64,000 nucleotides of DNA, taken from positions 8,308,001-8,372,000 of the forward strand of contig CAVUHL010000003.1 of NCBI GenBank assembly GCA_963741305.1, written 5' to 3'. The notes beneath the pieces were generated by a model. The model saw only the letters and a list, made by a program, of their open reading frames with translations. It had not been told where the DNA came from and searched no databases. Positions 26,501 to 35,500 of this stretch are shown piece by piece. Both the position numbers and the translations under genes were made by a program. Within the stretch, counting starts at the first letter, position 1. Every line of letters begins with the position of its first letter. Source of the stretch: DATMER01 sp963741305 (GTDB taxonomy: Bacteria; Acidobacteriota; Thermoanaerobaculia; Multivoradales; UBA5704).

Positions 26501-29246
26501 TGGCGAGATCGACCGCCGCTCGGACGACCTCGCGCACCGCCTCCAGGCTGCCGGCGTGGGGCCGGACTCGCGGGTTGCGCTCCTCCTGGGCCGCACGCCG
26601 GACGTGCCCGTCGCCATCCTCGCCGCGTGGAAGGCCGGAGCCGCCTACGTTCCGCTCGATCCCGAGTGGCCCGCCGAGCGCCTGGAGATGGTGATCGAAG
26701 ACGCCGAGCCCGCCATCCTGGTCCATCGTGGACGCCTGCCGGCGCCCCTGGCCGTGCCCGCTCTGGACCTGGCGGAGCCCGGTGCGCCGGTGGGGAACGA
26801 GGAGCTTCCGGGCTTCCGCTCGGACCGGCTCGCCTACCTGATCTACACCTCGGGGACGACCGGCAGGCCGAAGGCGGTGATGGTCGAGCATGGCAGCGTG
26901 GCCGCCATGCTCGCGGCAGTCCTGGACCGGATCGGCGCCGGCCCGGACGACCGGGTGCCGCAGCTTTCCCGCTACACCTTCGACGTGACGCTTCTAGAGA
27001 TGTTCGTCCCTCTCCTCTCGGGGGGAGCTTGCGAGATCGTGGACGCCGACGAGATCCTGGACCCCGCCGGCTTCCTGGCCGTGCTGGAGCGCTCCACCCG
27101 GATCTTCATCGTGCCGGCCTTGCTGCGCCGTGCTGCGGCCGCTGCGAGAGACCGCGGACCGCAGCGGTTCGCCGGCCTGCGGACCATCGTCGCCGGTGGC
27201 GACCTGGTGACTCCCGACCTCTTGGAAGAGCTGCTCGCCGTCTTCCCGTCCACCGAAATCCAGGTGATGTACGGTCCGACCGAGACGGCGATCGTCTGCA
27301 CGGGGCACCGGCTGAGCCGGACGGGGCGGACCGAGCGCGCCCTGATCGGCCGGCCCCTCGACGGCGTAGAGGCCCGGGTGATGGACCCCCATGGCGAGCT
27401 GGTTCCCCTGGGTGTTCCGGGTGAGCTGTGGATCGGCGGCCCCGGTGTGGCGCGGGGCTACTTCCGGCGCGGCCCACTGACCGCTGAGCGCTTCGTGGAG
27501 GTGGACGGCCGCCGCTTCTACCGCACGGGCGACCTCGTCCGCCAGGTCCCGGCCGAAGGGGGAGAGCTGGAGTTCCTCGGCCGCGTCGACGAGCAGGTCA
27601 AGGTGCGCGGCTTCCGCATCGAGCCGGGGGAGATCGAGGCAGCCCTGCTCGATCATCCCGCGGTGCGGGAGGCGGCGGTGGTTGCACTTCCATCCGGAGG
27701 CGACAAGCAGCTCGTGGCCTACGTGGTGGGCACGGACGACGCGGAAGCGCTGCGCGCGTTCCTCCAAGGCCGGCTTCCCGACTACATGGTGCCCGCGGCC
27801 TTCATCCCCCTGGACGCGCTGCCGGTCAACGCCCATGGCAAGGTTGACCGCAAGGCGCTCCCCGCGCCGGGGGCGGCGCGTGAGGCCCTGGCCGGCTCGG
27901 CGGCCCCGCGCAACGCCCGCGAGGAGCTGCTTGCCGGGATCTGGCGCGAGGTGCTCGGCCTCGAGCGGGTGGGGATCCATGACAACTTCTTCGAGCTCGG
28001 CGGCGATTCGATCCTGAGCATCCAGATCGTGGCGCGGGCGCGCCGGGCCGGGCTCCTCCTCACCACCCGGCAGTTCTTCGACAACCAGACGGTCGCCGGC
28101 ATCGCGGCGGTCGCGGGAACCTCCGAAGTCCTGGCGGAGGTGCAGGAGGAAATAGAAGGGGACGTCCCGCTCACACCCATCCAGCGCCGCTTCTTCGAGG
28201 AGAGCCGGCAGGAACCCTGGCGCTTCAACCAAGCGGTGCTCCTCGCCTCCCCTCATCTGGAGACCGCGCAGCTCGCCGCCGCCCTGGACAGGCTCACGCG
28301 GCATCACGACGCGCTGCGCCTGCGCTTCGTGCGGGAGGCGGGCGGCTGGCGGCAGCACTACGCTCCGGCCACCCCGGTGCCGCTCCTGGAGGTCGAGCTT
28401 CCCCCGGAGGCCCTCGAATCGGCCGTGGAGCAGCTCCAGTCCGGCCTCGACCTGGAGAACGGCCCGCTGTTCACGGCCGCCCTGTTCCGCCTGGGAGCGG
28501 AGGACAGGCTGCTCCTCACGGCGCATCACCTGATCGTGGATGCCGTCTCCTGGCGCGTGCTGCTTGAAGACTTAACGGCCGTGGAGCTGCCGCCGAAGAC
28601 CACTTCTTGGAAGCGCTGGGCCAAGCAACTGGACGCTTACGGCCGCTCTCCCGAGTTGGCGGAGGAGCTGCCCTACTGGAGCGCGGTCCCGGCCGTCCCG
28701 CCGCTGCCGATGGACTTCGGCAGGGACGGAGGGAGGGCGGCGATTACCGTTGAACTGGGTACCGCGGAGACGCGGGCGCTGCTCCGGGATGCCCCGGAGG
28801 CCTACCGCACCCAGGTCAACGACCTGCTCCTCGCGGCGCTCGCCCGCGCCTGCGCCGCCTGGACGGGGGAGCGCACACTTCTGGTGGACCTGGAAGGGCA
28901 CGGGCGCGAGGAAATCTTCCCGGGCGTGGACCTCTCACGCACCGTGGGCTGGTTCACCACGCTGTTCCCGGTGGCCCTCCGTTTGCCGCCGGGCGCCGGG
29001 CCGCGGGAATCGATCCTGGCCGTCAAGGAGGCGCTCCGGGCCGTGCCCGGCCGCGGGCTCGGATACGGTCTGCTGCGCGAGCGGCTGTCCCTCCCGCAGC
29101 CCCAGGTCTCGTTCAACTACCTGGGCCGGTTCGACGCGCCGGCGGGACCTGCCGGAGAGGCTGGCCTCTTCGGCTTCGCGCCCGAGGCGGTCCGCGGGAC
29201 CGGGGGGAGGCCGTGGCCGGCCGCCACCTGTTCGGGGTCGACCTGA
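20556..29246 (+). CDS. NRPS with two C-A-PCP-E modules (N-terminal part of a frameshifted gene)
   Basis: The start is the ATG overlapping the upstream stop (MSVADRLAGLSPEQRALF). The order is C, A, PCP, E, C, A, PCP, E(incomplete). The first C has HHLVTDF. Both PCPs have the GGDS form (serines at about residues 1029 and 2485) typical of carriers before epimerases. The E domains carry HHLVADAVSW and HHLIVDAVSW and FNYLGRF motifs. The second C (HHLIFDGW, LYPLAPLQEGILFH) is of the type following an E domain. A-domain codes by eye are DVLTTGLIVK and DVLIVGMIVK, which I cannot assign. The two modules are very similar, suggesting duplication. The frame is lost in a G6 run at 29202-29207, and the ORF ends with about 13 out-of-frame residues. 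The true gene very likely continues to 32590 as one protein of about 4011 residues. Confidence 0.9.
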   Translation: MSVADRLAGLSPEQRALFEKLREKQRKAAARPSQPPPVQRVTGPTGEGDWPLSLDQERFWFMEQLYPGSAGLNITAATRMRGPVSVPAMGAALDEVVRRHAAWRTTFPVLDGVPVQRVLPPRSQPLALVDLSGLPEERREPEVLRLVAEATAAPFALEGSLVRSAFVRLGLRDHVCVLTVHHLVTDFISFQIAFSELAALYAGSSALPALPIQYPDFAVWQRGWLQGEALQELASWWQERLSGFPLALELPTDRPRPAVARMRGGRRVVGASRELSEALRGLGRREGTTLFMTVLASVAALLHRLSGQEKLILGANNANRNRPELEPVLGCFLTQVPFPIDLTGDPSFRELLARVRQSALGSFAHQDLPFGKLVEAIRPERDTSRQPVVQALVQVLDGQPSKAELAGVTFEPVDAHDGNARYDLMLTLFDHPGGLAGSLEFDADLFDPATAERLAGLLFLQAGRAAADPELRLSELPVLSEAERHQALVEWNGTARPLPGWTLPERFAAQAARAPEAVAVISGAERLTYGEIDRRSDELAHRLRAAGVEPDSRVALLLGRTPDVPVAILAAWKAGAAYVPLDPEWPAERLEMVIEDAEPAILVHHGPLPAFLDVPALDLAAPGIPGDGELPAFRSDRLAYLIYTSGTTGKPKAVMVEHGSVAAMVGAVLDRIGAGPDDRVPHLSRYTFDVTLLEIFVPLVAGGTCEIVQADEVLDGFLAVLERSTRVFTVPALLRRAVAEAQGRRFDGLRTLTSGGDLTPPDLLEELLAAFPSTEVEVLYGPTETAIVCTGHRLSRTQRPERALIGRPLDGVEARVMDPRGKPVPLGVPGELWIGGPGVARGYFRRDPLTAERFVEVDGRRFYRTGDLVRQVPAEGGELEFLGRVDEQVKVRGFRIEPGEVEAALLDHPAVREAAVIALPSGSDKQLVAYVVGTDDAEALRTFLQGRLPGYMVPALFVPLDALPISAHGKVDRKALPAPGAAREALEALAGSAAPRNPREELLAGIWREALGLERVGIHDNFFQLGGDSILSIQVVARARRAGLLLTTRQFFDNQTIAGLAAVAGTSEVVAEVQEEIEGDVPLTPIQRRFFAEGRREPWRFNQAVLLASPHLEAVPLAAVLDRLARHHDALRLRFVREADGGWRQHYAPAASVPFLEVDLPPEALESAVEQLQSGLDLENGPLFTAALFHLGAEDRLLLTAHHLVADAVSWRVLLEDLTSSFIQRELPPKTTSWKRWAELLMASSNDDEIPYWQATPSVAPLPVASDLDGAQATVSVELGRRETRALLQDAPEVYRTQVNDLLLAALARAFAAWTGERTLLVELEGHGREEVFPGVDLSRTVGWFTTLFPVALTLPPGAGPKESIQAVKETLRAVPRRGLGYGLLRDRLSIPEPQVSFNYLGRFGAPAGDTGAFTFAPEAVRGAEGEAVPGRHLFAVDLLVLDDRLRVTWSYDSGHHLPATAERLAHSFLAELEALVAHCLSPEAGGYTPSDFPLAGLDQVALDKLERGVEDLYPLAPLQEGILFHSLYAPGADPYLEQFTAQLEGPLDAPAFAAAWQRAVDRHTALRTAFLWQDVDRPLQLVRREAELPWTVQDWQGEAWWDDLLAADRARGFDLGQAPLMRLTLVRTDHHSHRSHRLVWTAHHLIFDGWGFPLILSEVFSAYQNPGVQLPPARPYRDYIAWLAHRDESEAERHWREVLRGFTEPTAIPFDHAAGEEDAFERSAALPAGELEALAQRLQVTLNTLIQGAWALLLSRYAQAADVVFGAVVSGRPAELPGVESIVGLFINTVPVRVNVPEDEPASAWLARLQADQLGLRQYQWTPLSRVQALSEAPAGEPLFASLLAFENYPVDPSVSAHLGELRIVGVELAERTNYPLGLSVVARDGGLSLRLSAHRRFEPVTVERLLAHLVNLLQALAADPGRAPRELPMLSEEARHQALLEWNDTARPLPGWTLPERFAAQAAAAPTSVAVIAGAERLTYGEIDRRSDDLAHRLQAAGVGPDSRVALLLGRTPDVPVAILAAWKAGAAYVPLDPEWPAERLEMVIEDAEPAILVHRGRLPAPLAVPALDLAEPGAPVGNEELPGFRSDRLAYLIYTSGTTGRPKAVMVEHGSVAAMLAAVLDRIGAGPDDRVPQLSRYTFDVTLLEMFVPLLSGGACEIVDADEILDPAGFLAVLERSTRIFIVPALLRRAAAAARDRGPQRFAGLRTIVAGGDLVTPDLLEELLAVFPSTEIQVMYGPTETAIVCTGHRLSRTGRTERALIGRPLDGVEARVMDPHGELVPLGVPGELWIGGPGVARGYFRRGPLTAERFVEVDGRRFYRTGDLVRQVPAEGGELEFLGRVDEQVKVRGFRIEPGEIEAALLDHPAVREAAVVALPSGGDKQLVAYVVGTDDAEALRAFLQGRLPDYMVPAAFIPLDALPVNAHGKVDRKALPAPGAAREALAGSAAPRNAREELLAGIWREVLGLERVGIHDNFFELGGDSILSIQIVARARRAGLLLTTRQFFDNQTVAGIAAVAGTSEVLAEVQEEIEGDVPLTPIQRRFFEESRQEPWRFNQAVLLASPHLETAQLAAALDRLTRHHDALRLRFVREAGGWRQHYAPATPVPLLEVELPPEALESAVEQLQSGLDLENGPLFTAALFRLGAEDRLLLTAHHLIVDAVSWRVLLEDLTAVELPPKTTSWKRWAKQLDAYGRSPELAEELPYWSAVPAVPPLPMDFGRDGGRAAITVELGTAETRALLRDAPEAYRTQVNDLLLAALARACAAWTGERTLLVDLEGHGREEIFPGVDLSRTVGWFTTLFPVALRLPPGAGPRESILAVKEALRAVPGRGLGYGLLRERLSLPQPQVSFNYLGRFDAPAGPAGEAGLFGFAPEAVRGTGGRPWPAATCSGST
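29202..29207 (+). other. One-base frameshift in a G6 homopolymer within the NRPS gene
   Basis: Adding one G to this run restores a continuous frame through the second epimerase domain. The reading then becomes AVRGTGGEAVAGRHL, which matches AVRGAEGEAVPGRHL in the first epimerase of the same gene. The two open frames overlap here by only 34 bp. A sequencing or assembly error in a homopolymer is the simplest cause; a real mutation is possible. Confidence 0.85.
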
Positions 29247-32200
29247 TGGTGCTGGAAGGCCGCCTGCAAGTCACCTGGACCTATGACCCCGGCCGCCATC
29301 TCCCGGCCACGGCCGAGCGGCTGGCGCGCTCCTTCCTCGCCGAGCTGGAGGCCCTCGTCGCCCACTGCCTCTCGCCGGAGGCCGGCGGCTACACCCCCTC
29401 GGATTTCCCTCTCGCCGGACTCGACCAGGCCGCGCTCGCCCGCCTGCTCGGAGCCGATCGCAATGTCGAAGACCTCTATCCCCTGGCGCCCTTGCAGGAG
29501 GGCATCCTCTTCCACAGGCTCTACGATCCCGGCGCGGACCCCTACCTGGAGCAGCTCACCGCCCGGCTCGAAGGGCCGCTCGACGTGCCCGCCTTCGCCG
29601 CCGCCTGGCAGCGGGTCGTCCAGCGCCATGCCGCGTTGCGCACCGCCTTCCTCTGGAAGGGCGTCGATCGGCCGCTGCAGCTGGTGCGGCGCAGGGCGGA
29701 GCTGCCCTGGAGCATCGAGGACTGGCGTGGAGAAGCCGGCTGGGAGGAGCTTCTCGCGGCCGACCGCGCGCGGGGGTTCGACCTCGGCCGGGCGCCGCTC
29801 ATGCGCCTGACCCTGGTGCGCATGGACGAGCACAGCCATCGCAGCCATCGGCTGGTCTGGACGTCTCACCACCTGATCTTCGACGGCTGGGGCTTCCCCC
29901 TGATCCTGTCCGAGGTCTTCGCTTCCTATCAGGACCCCGGTAGGCCGCTGCCGCCGGTGCGGCCCTACCGCGACTACATCGCCTGGCTCGCCCAGCGCGA
30001 CGAATCCGAGGCCGAGCGCCACTGGCGCGAGGCGCTCCGCGGCTTCGCCGAGCCCACACCGCTGCCCTTCGACCGCCAGGAAGGAGCGGGGGAAGGCTCC
30101 TTCGAGAGGAGCGTCGCCTTTCCGGCGGGGGAGCCGGAGAGCCTGGCGCAGCGGCTTCAGGTCACCGTGAACACGCTGATCCAGGCGGCCTGGGCCCTGC
30201 TCCTGTCGCGTTACGCCCCGTCCGCGGCGGACGTGGTCTTCGGCGCCGTGGTCTCCGGCCGTCCTGCCGAGCTGCCTGGCGTCGAATCGATCGTGGGCCT
30301 CTTCATCAACACCGTGCCGGTGCGCGCCGCGATCCCGGAAGACGAGCCTTCGTCCGCCTGGCTGGCGCGGCTCCAGGCCGGCCAGATCGGTTTGCGCCAG
30401 TACCAGTGGACGCCGCTCTCCCGTGTGCAGGCACTCTCCGAGGTCCGGGCGGGCGAGCCGCTCTTCGCGAGCCTCCTGGTGTTCGAGAACTACCCAATCG
30501 GCCCGTCACTTTCAGGGGACCTGGGAGAGCTGCGCATCGCGGAGGCCACGCTCGACGAGCGCACCAACTATCCGCTCACCCTGATCGCCAGAGTGAGCAA
30601 CGGGCTCAACCTGAGTCTGACCGCCGACCGCCGCTTCGATCCGGCCACGGTGCAGCGCCTGCTGGGCCACCTCGGAAGCCTGCTCCATGCCCTCGCCGCC
30701 AACCCCTCCCGGCCGCCGGCCTCCCTGCACCTCCTCTCCGCGGCCGAGCGCCACCAGCTGACGGTCGAGTGGAGCGATACGGGAAGGGCGTTTTCCCCAG
30801 AGCCGCTTCCCCGATTGTTCGAGGCTCAGGCCCTTCGGACCCCGGATGCCCCTGCCATCCTCTGCGAGGGAGAGAGCCTGACCTATGGTGAGCTCGACGC
30901 GCGCGCCTCGCTACTCGCCGGCTTCCTGCGCGACCTAGGCGTGCGCCGGGGGACGATCATCGGGCTTGCGGTCGAACGCTCACTCGAGATGGCCGTCGGC
31001 CTTCTGGGGGTGCTCAAGGCAGGCTGTGCCTACCTGCCGCTCGATCCTTCCTACCCTGAGGCACGGCTGCGCCTGATGCTCGAGGACAGCCGCGCAACGC
31101 TGCTGCTGACCCAGGCGCGGCTTGCCGAGGCTCTTCCCCGAAGCACCGGCCTCGTCCTGCTCGACGCGGACTGGGAAGAGATCTCCCGCCGGACTCCTGT
31201 CGCACGGGAGGAGTACCCGCTTCCGGAGGATCTCGCTTACGTCATCTATACCTCCGGTTCAACCGGAAGGCCCAAGGGGGTCGCGATCCCCCACGGTGCG
31301 CTCACCAACTTCCTGCTGTCGATGCGGGAAATCCTTGGCTTCGAGCAAGAAGATTCAGTGCTCGCCGTCACCACCGTTTCGTTCGACATTGCCGGCCTGG
31401 AGCTCTTCCTGCCCCTCATCACTGGCGCCCGGGTAGAAGTCGCGAGCCGGGAGACGGTCATGGATGGAGAACGCCTGCGTCGCCAGCTCGAGCGCTCGCA
31501 GCCAACGGCCATGCAGGCGACTCCCACCACGTGGCGCCTGCTGCTCGAAGCGGGCTGGCAGGGCCAGGCTGGTTTCCGCATCTTGTGCGGCGGCGAAGCC
31601 CTGGACCGCGATCTGGCCGAGCGCCTGCTGAAAGGGGGGGCGTCCGTCTGGAATCTCTATGGGCCCACGGAGACGACGATCTGGTCAGCGGTCCGGCGGC
31701 TGCACCCTGGAGACGCAGTTTCCATCGGGCGTCCGCTCGCCAATACCTCGATGGTGCTGGTCGATCCGTGGCTCGTTCCGACTCCACCAGGCGTTCCGGG
31801 TGAGTTGCTGATCGGCGGAACCGGCCTCGCATGGGGTTACCTCCATCGCCCTGACCTGACGGCGGAGCGGTTCGTGCCTGATCCCTGGTCGGAGCTGCCG
31901 GGCGCGCGCCTGTACCGGACCGGCGATCAGGCGCGTTTTCTCAAAACCGGGGAGATCGAGTCCCTCGGCCGCCTGGATCAACAAGTCAAGATCCGTGGCT
32001 TCCGCATCGAGCCGCTCGAGGTCGAAGCGGCGCTCGCCGCCTGCCCCGGCGTGCTGCGGGCGGCGGTCGTGGGGGTGGGCGGCAAGAGGCTCGTGGCCTT
32101 CTGGGTGGGCGACGCCGGTGTGGAGGAGCTGCGGTCCCAACTGCGGGCACGGCTGCCGGAAGCGATGGTCCCCGCCCTCTTCCTGAGGCTCGAAGACCTC

Positions 32201-32590
32201 CCTCTGACGCCCAACGGCAAGGTGGACCGCCGCGCGCTCGCGGCCCTGGCCCTGGACGCCGGACCAGCGGTCCGCCCGCCGCGGGAGCGCGTGCCCCCCC
32301 GCACCCCGGTGGAAGAGCAGCTGGTCGAGGCCTGTGCCCGGGTGCTGGAGCTCGATCCGGGGACGATCGGCGTCTCCGACAGCTTCTTCGACCTGGGAGG
32401 CCATTCGCTTCTGGCCACCCGGCTCATGTCGCAGCTCCACTCGCGTCTGGGCATCGAGGTTCCCCTGCACGTCATCTTCGACACGCGCAACCTGGGGGAG
32501 CTGGCCGACCGCATCGTGGAGCGCGAGCTGGACGAGGCCGACGACGAGCTGATGGAAGCCCTGCTGGCCGGGATGGGGGCGGACGAATGA
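29213..32590 (+). CDS. NRPS continuation: end of E domain, then C-A-PCP module (Gly-like)
   Basis: This is the downstream piece of the frameshifted synthetase. The listed start is only the first GTG in the new frame and is probably not a real initiation site, because residues 1-80 complete the E domain of the previous ORF. Then come a C domain of the post-epimerase type (LYPLAPLQEGILFH, HHLIFDGW), an A domain (YVIYTSGSTGRPKGV, YGPTETTIW) and a PCP with GGHS near 32395-32406. The A-domain code read by eye is DILQLGLIWK, which is a textbook glycine code. The tail is acidic (DEADDELMEALLAGM), like that of the PKS, and may dock to the next synthetase. The stop overlaps the next start by ATGA. Confidence 0.92.
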   Translation: MAGRHLFGVDLMVLEGRLQVTWTYDPGRHLPATAERLARSFLAELEALVAHCLSPEAGGYTPSDFPLAGLDQAALARLLGADRNVEDLYPLAPLQEGILFHRLYDPGADPYLEQLTARLEGPLDVPAFAAAWQRVVQRHAALRTAFLWKGVDRPLQLVRRRAELPWSIEDWRGEAGWEELLAADRARGFDLGRAPLMRLTLVRMDEHSHRSHRLVWTSHHLIFDGWGFPLILSEVFASYQDPGRPLPPVRPYRDYIAWLAQRDESEAERHWREALRGFAEPTPLPFDRQEGAGEGSFERSVAFPAGEPESLAQRLQVTVNTLIQAAWALLLSRYAPSAADVVFGAVVSGRPAELPGVESIVGLFINTVPVRAAIPEDEPSSAWLARLQAGQIGLRQYQWTPLSRVQALSEVRAGEPLFASLLVFENYPIGPSLSGDLGELRIAEATLDERTNYPLTLIARVSNGLNLSLTADRRFDPATVQRLLGHLGSLLHALAANPSRPPASLHLLSAAERHQLTVEWSDTGRAFSPEPLPRLFEAQALRTPDAPAILCEGESLTYGELDARASLLAGFLRDLGVRRGTIIGLAVERSLEMAVGLLGVLKAGCAYLPLDPSYPEARLRLMLEDSRATLLLTQARLAEALPRSTGLVLLDADWEEISRRTPVAREEYPLPEDLAYVIYTSGSTGRPKGVAIPHGALTNFLLSMREILGFEQEDSVLAVTTVSFDIAGLELFLPLITGARVEVASRETVMDGERLRRQLERSQPTAMQATPTTWRLLLEAGWQGQAGFRILCGGEALDRDLAERLLKGGASVWNLYGPTETTIWSAVRRLHPGDAVSIGRPLANTSMVLVDPWLVPTPPGVPGELLIGGTGLAWGYLHRPDLTAERFVPDPWSELPGARLYRTGDQARFLKTGEIESLGRLDQQVKIRGFRIEPLEVEAALAACPGVLRAAVVGVGGKRLVAFWVGDAGVEELRSQLRARLPEAMVPALFLRLEDLPLTPNGKVDRRALAALALDAGPAVRPPRERVPPRTPVEEQLVEACARVLELDPGTIGVSDSFFDLGGHSLLATRLMSQLHSRLGIEVPLHVIFDTRNLGELADRIVERELDEADDELMEALLAGMGADE

Positions 32591-35500
32591 CCACCGACCG
32601 CCTGGCTGGGCTCTCCCGCGAGCAGCGGGCCGCGCTCTTCGAGCAGCTCCGCAAGCGCAAGGAGAGCGCTCCCGAGGCTCTTCCGGACCGCATCCCGCGC
32701 CGGCCGGCGGGCCTCGATCCCGTCCCGGCTTCCTATGCCCAGGAGCGCCTCTGGTTTCTGGACCGCCTGGCGCCGGGCGGCACGGCCTACAACATGCCGC
32801 TCGCCTTGCGCATCCAGGGGGACGTGTCGCCGGCCACCCTGGAGCGGGTCCTGGGCGAGCTGGTGGGCCGGCATGAGGCCCTGCGCACCACCTTCGGCGA
32901 GCGCGATGGTCAGCCGGTCCAGCTCATCGTGCCCCCCGGACCCTGGACCCTGCCGCTCGTCGATCTCTCGGTGCTGTCCGCGGAGGACCGGGACACCGAG
33001 TCGCGGCGCCTGGCCCGGGAGGAGGCGGACCGGCCGTTCGACCTCCAGCATGGCCCGGTCCTGCGCGCCGGGCTGCTGCGGCTCGGCGAGGCGGATCATG
33101 CCCTGCTGCTCACCTTGCACCACATCGTCTCGGACGGCTGGTCCATGGGCGTGCTCGTGCGGGACATCACCGCCCTCTACGGCCGCGCCGCCCTCCCGAA
33201 CCTGCCGATCCAATACGCCGACTTCGCGGTCTGGCAGCGGGGGTGGCTCACGGGCGAGGTGCTGGAGCGGCAGGTCTCCTACTGGCGGGAGCGGCTGACG
33301 GGCGCGCCGGCCCAGCTCGATCTGCCCACCGACCGGCCGCGCGGCGCGGCCCAGACCTTCCGGGGCGCGAGCGTCAACATCCCCTTCGGCCCGGGCTTCG
33401 ACCGTGGGCTGGCGCAGCTCGCCCGGTGCTTCGAGGCGACCCCGTACATGACGCTCCTCGCCGGGTTCCAGGCCCTCCTCGGCCGGCTCACCGGGCAGGA
33501 GGACCTCACGGTCGGCTCGCCCATCGCCAACCGCAACCGCGCAGAGATCGAGCCCCTGATCGGCTTCTTCGTGAACACCCTCGTGATGCGGGGGGATCTG
33601 AGCGGCGATCCGGCGTTCGGCGAGCTGCTGGGGCGGGTGCGCAAGAGCACGCTGGAGGCCTACGCCCACCAGGATCTGCCCTTCGAGCACCTGGTGCACG
33701 AGCTGCGGCCCGAGCGGCATCTTGCCGTGACACCGCTCTTCCAGGTCGTCTGCGCCATGCAGAACGCTCCCGTGGGCCGCATGGACCTCCCCGGCCTCAC
33801 CCTCGCGCCCGTGGACCTCGTGCCCACCACGACCCGCTTCGACCTGGAGCTGCACGGCTGGGAGATGGAGGATGGCCTGCTCGCCCAGGTTTCCTACAGC
33901 ACGGAGCTGTTCGACGCCTCGACGGTGCGGCGCCTGGTCCGTCACCTGGAGACCGTTCTTCGTGCCGCCATGGCCGACCCCGGAAGGCGGCTGTCGGAGC
34001 TACCCCTGCTCTCCATCGCCGAGCGGCAACAGCTCCTGCGGGAGTGGAACGACACCGCCGTTCCGGAAGGGATCGTCGAGCTCCTAGGGGTGCACGACCC
34101 TGCCGCGCCCGCCGTCGTCCATGACGGCACCGTGCTGACCTACGGCGAGCTGCTGGACCGTGCCTCCCGGCTAGCGGCTGAGCTACAGTCCCTCCCCCTG
34201 GTCGGTCTCTGCGTGGAGCGCTCGCCGGAGCTTGTCATCGGAGCGCTCGCAGTGATCCTGGCCGGCGGCGCCTATCTGCCGCTCGATCCGTCATACCCCG
34301 AGGACCGGCTGGCCTTCGTGGCCCGCGATAGCCGGATGCCCGCGCTGCTCGTCAGTGGGGAAGGCATCCCCTCCTGGGCGGGTGACGCGCGGGTGATCCG
34401 CCTGGACCGACCCTCCGCCGCCGCTCCCATCCGCCCAGTACCGGCGGACCCGGACCGGCTCGCCTATGTCATCTACACCTCGGGATCGACGGGCAGGCCG
34501 AAGGGCGTGCAGGTTCCGCACGGTGGGCTGATGAGCTTGGTGCGCTGGCACCTGCGAACCTACGGCGTGACCGCGGATGACCGGGCGACGCTGGTGGCCT
34601 CGCCAGCGTTCGACGCCTCCGTCTGGGAGATCTGGCCCTATCTCGCCGTGGGAGCAAGCCTCCACGTCCCGGACGAGGACATCCGGCTCGATCCCGGCCG
34701 GCTGCTGGACTGGATGGCCCAGGAGGGGATCACGATCGCCTTTCTGCCCACCCCTCTGGCTGAGCAGGTGATCGAGGCTGAGATCCCCGAGGGCTTGCGG
34801 CTCCGCGCCCTGCTCACCGGCGGCGACCGTCTCCAGAGGGCACCCCGGAAGCCGCTCCCGTTCGCGCTGGTCAACCACTACGGTCCGACCGAGAGCAGCG
34901 TGGTGGCGACCCGCTCCGAGGTCGAGCCCCTGGCGATGCGTCCCCCCTCCATCGGAAGGCCGATCGACGGCACCCGCGCCTACGTGGTGGATGCGTGGCT
35001 CAATCCCGTCCCGATCGGCACCCCCGGCGAGCTGCTCCTGGGTAGCGCCAGCCTGGCTCGCGGCTACCTGGGCCGTCCGGATCTGACCGCGGAGCGCTTC
35101 GTGCCCGATCCGTTCGGAACCGGACGGCTGTACCGCACGGGCGACCTCGTCCGCCTGCTGCCGGACGGCGAGCTGGACTTCCTTGGTCGGGTGGACACCC
35201 AGGTCAAGCTGCGCGGTTTCCGCATCGAGCTGGGGGAGGTCGAGAGCGTGCTGCTGCGCCATCCCGCCGTGCGCGAGGCTGTCGTCGCCCTGCGCGGCGA
35301 CCGTCTGGCCGCCTATGTGGTCCATTGTCCCGAGGCGGACATTGAAGAGGTCTCGGAGCACGTCTCCCAGTGGCAGACGCTCTACGACGAGACCTACGCC
35401 CGCAGCGAAGCGTCGGATCCCACGTTCGACATCGGGGGCTGGAACAGCAGCTACACCGGCCAGCCGATCCCCGCTCTAGAGATGCGCGAGTGGGTGGAGG

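Noticed and set aside
29195..29250. Programmed ribosomal frameshift in the NRPS
   Set aside because: Only a G6 run is present, without a typical slippery heptamer or downstream structure I can identify; sequencing error or mutation is simpler.
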